Position numbers and translations under genes: made by a program. Source: Bacillota bacterium (lineage in GTDB: Bacteria > Bacillota > Clostridia > Peptostreptococcales > Anaerovoracaceae). From it: a stretch of 6,694 nucleotides of DNA. The notes under the pieces were generated by a model that made no database searches, had not been told where the DNA came from, and was given only the letters and a program-made list of their open reading frames with translations. The stretch covers positions 1 to 6,694 of the forward strand of contig JAUNRL010000062.1 in NCBI GenBank assembly GCA_030535715.1, given 5' to 3'. Positions within the stretch are counted from its first letter, which is position 1. Every line of letters starts with the position of its first letter. Below are positions 5,606 to 6,694 of the stretch, piece after piece.

Positions 5606-6694
5606 GACCCGGACACGCAGAACAATCAGCGGTCAGCACAGGGCGGCAGGGATTGCCCTGCTGCTGACTGTTGCTTTTGTGCTGTGGTCGATTCCTTGGA
5701 CCGTGTCCGCCGATGAAGGCGGGTTTACCACGGATTCCTATAAGGTAAACATTGAAACGAAGGCAAACCACGAGTTCCTTGTTTCCGAGGAGATTCAGGT
5801 GAACTTCAGCGCGCCCAGACACGGACTCTACCGCTACATCCCCGACGGAGGAAAATACTATTCGGTTCGGGATATTGAGGTGGACGGCTTCATGTACGAC
5901 ACCTATGAAGAAAGCGGCAATCAGGTGGTGCAGATCGGCGATCCGGATGTTACCGTCAGCGGTGTGCAGACCTACCGCATCCATTACCGGGTGGTCGGAT
6001 ACCGGGATGATGATGAGACGAAGGATATGCTTTCTCTGGATCTGTTGCCCACGGGGTGGAGCACACCGATCCAGTACGCGGAAGTCACCTTGATGCTGCC
6101 CAGACCGGTGGAGGATATGAAGTTCTACTCCGGAGCCTACGGCGAAAAGGAAGAGGGAAATGCCTGCTTCAATATCGGGACGGACGGCATGAAGGTCCAC
6201 GCGGTTTCAAGGAATGTCCTGCCCAAGGGCGTGGGTCTGACCGTGAAAGCGGATCTCCCCGAGGGGTACTGGGTCAATCCGGCCAGCCGGGACGACAGTC
6301 TCCCCGCCATGTATGGTGCGTTGGGCGTGCTGGGCATGCTCATGCTGCTGCTGTGGCTCTTCGTCGGCCGGGATAATCCGATCATCCAGACGGTGGAATT
6401 TTATCCGCCTGAAGGCATGGATCCCTTGGAGGCGGCATATATCGGCAACGATCGGGTGGTCCCCAGAGATCTGGCGGCGCTGTTCATGTATCTGGCCAAT
6501 AAGGGTTATGTGACGATTACGTCAAATGGAAAGAAGAACTTTCGTATGTCCAAAGCCGCGGAAATTGGCGGAAACGAGACCGGTTACACCCGAAAGGTCT
6601 TTCGCGCGCTCTTTTCCGGAGGGCGAAGCGAAGTGACACTGAAATGTCTGCCGGAATCCTTCGGGGAAACCGCAGCGAAGATCAACGGTGAGGT
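5586..6694 (+). CDS. DUF2207 domain-containing membrane protein (3' end missing)
   Basis: The frame runs without a stop from ATG 5586 to the window edge, giving 369 residues; most family members are about 550-650, so a large C-terminal part is missing. Residues 1-42 look like a signal peptide: an Arg/Lys-rich start, a hydrophobic core (about 20-38) and a likely cut after VSA (40-42). An extracytoplasmic, strand-rich domain follows (about 43-238), with the typical early pattern VNFSAPRHGLYRYIPDG, a DIEVDG segment, and LDLLPTGW. A membrane helix spans about 242-260 (MYGALGVLGMLMLLLWLFV), followed by GRDNP and the cytoplasmic start VEFYPPEGMDPLEAAYI, a stretch typical of DUF2207 proteins. The next part (DLAALFMYLANKGYVTI) resembles a small winged-helix-like region, which is inference. 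The molecular function of the family is unknown. Position directly after lemA, with overlap, supports a joint role in the envelope. Confidence 0.9.
   Translation, partial: MSRSNSKTRTRRTISGQHRAAGIALLLTVAFVLWSIPWTVSADEGGFTTDSYKVNIETKANHEFLVSEEIQVNFSAPRHGLYRYIPDGGKYYSVRDIEVDGFMYDTYEESGNQVVQIGDPDVTVSGVQTYRIHYRVVGYRDDDETKDMLSLDLLPTGWSTPIQYAEVTLMLPRPVEDMKFYSGAYGEKEEGNACFNIGTDGMKVHAVSRNVLPKGVGLTVKADLPEGYWVNPASRDDSLPAMYGALGVLGMLMLLLWLFVGRDNPIIQTVEFYPPEGMDPLEAAYIGNDRVVPRDLAALFMYLANKGYVTITSNGKKNFRMSKAAEIGGNETGYTRKVFRALFSGGRSEVTLKCLPESFGETAAKINGE

Overview
This window is a stretch of ordinary housekeeping genes from a Gram-positive bacterium of the Bacillota, most likely class Clostridia. The grounds are the gene order cdaA-cdaR-glmM-glmS, a long-form hibernation factor, strong AGGAGG-type ribosome binding sites, and a Gram-positive style extended -10 promoter. 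Coding DNA is moderately G+C rich by eye, and codons such as TTA, CTA and TCA are scarce. I cannot name the genus. All recognised genes are on the + strand and I see no RNA gene, mobile element, CRISPR array or long repeat.

Layout: (1) positions 1-433 hold the 3' part of hpf, a ribosome hibernation factor whose start lies before the window. (2) Positions 434-535 are a short AT-rich gap with a near-consensus promoter (499-526). (3) Positions 536-5029 hold cdaA, cdaR, glmM and glmS, tightly packed. (4) Positions 5048-6694 hold lemA and a DUF2207 membrane protein that runs off the right edge. No gap after the promoter exceeds 38 bases and I see no terminator hairpin, so cdaA to the DUF2207 gene could be one transcript of six genes.

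How the genes work together: GlmS makes glucosamine-6-phosphate from fructose-6-phosphate and glutamine. GlmM isomerises it to glucosamine-1-phosphate, which feeds UDP-GlcNAc and peptidoglycan synthesis. CdaA makes the second messenger c-di-AMP, which controls potassium and osmolyte balance and turgor. CdaR is its membrane-anchored partner, and GlmM is known to bind and inhibit CdaA in several Firmicutes. The operon therefore ties wall precursor supply to osmotic signalling. The lemA-DUF2207 pair behind it encodes two membrane proteins of poorly defined function, and its place here suggests, without proving, an envelope role.

The main oddities are a cdaA start with no ribosome binding site placed almost on top of the predicted transcription start, a CdaR with only one YbbR domain, the absence of a glmS ribozyme, and lemA-DUF2207 joined to the c-di-AMP/GlcN operon. 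I found no convincing undescribed system.
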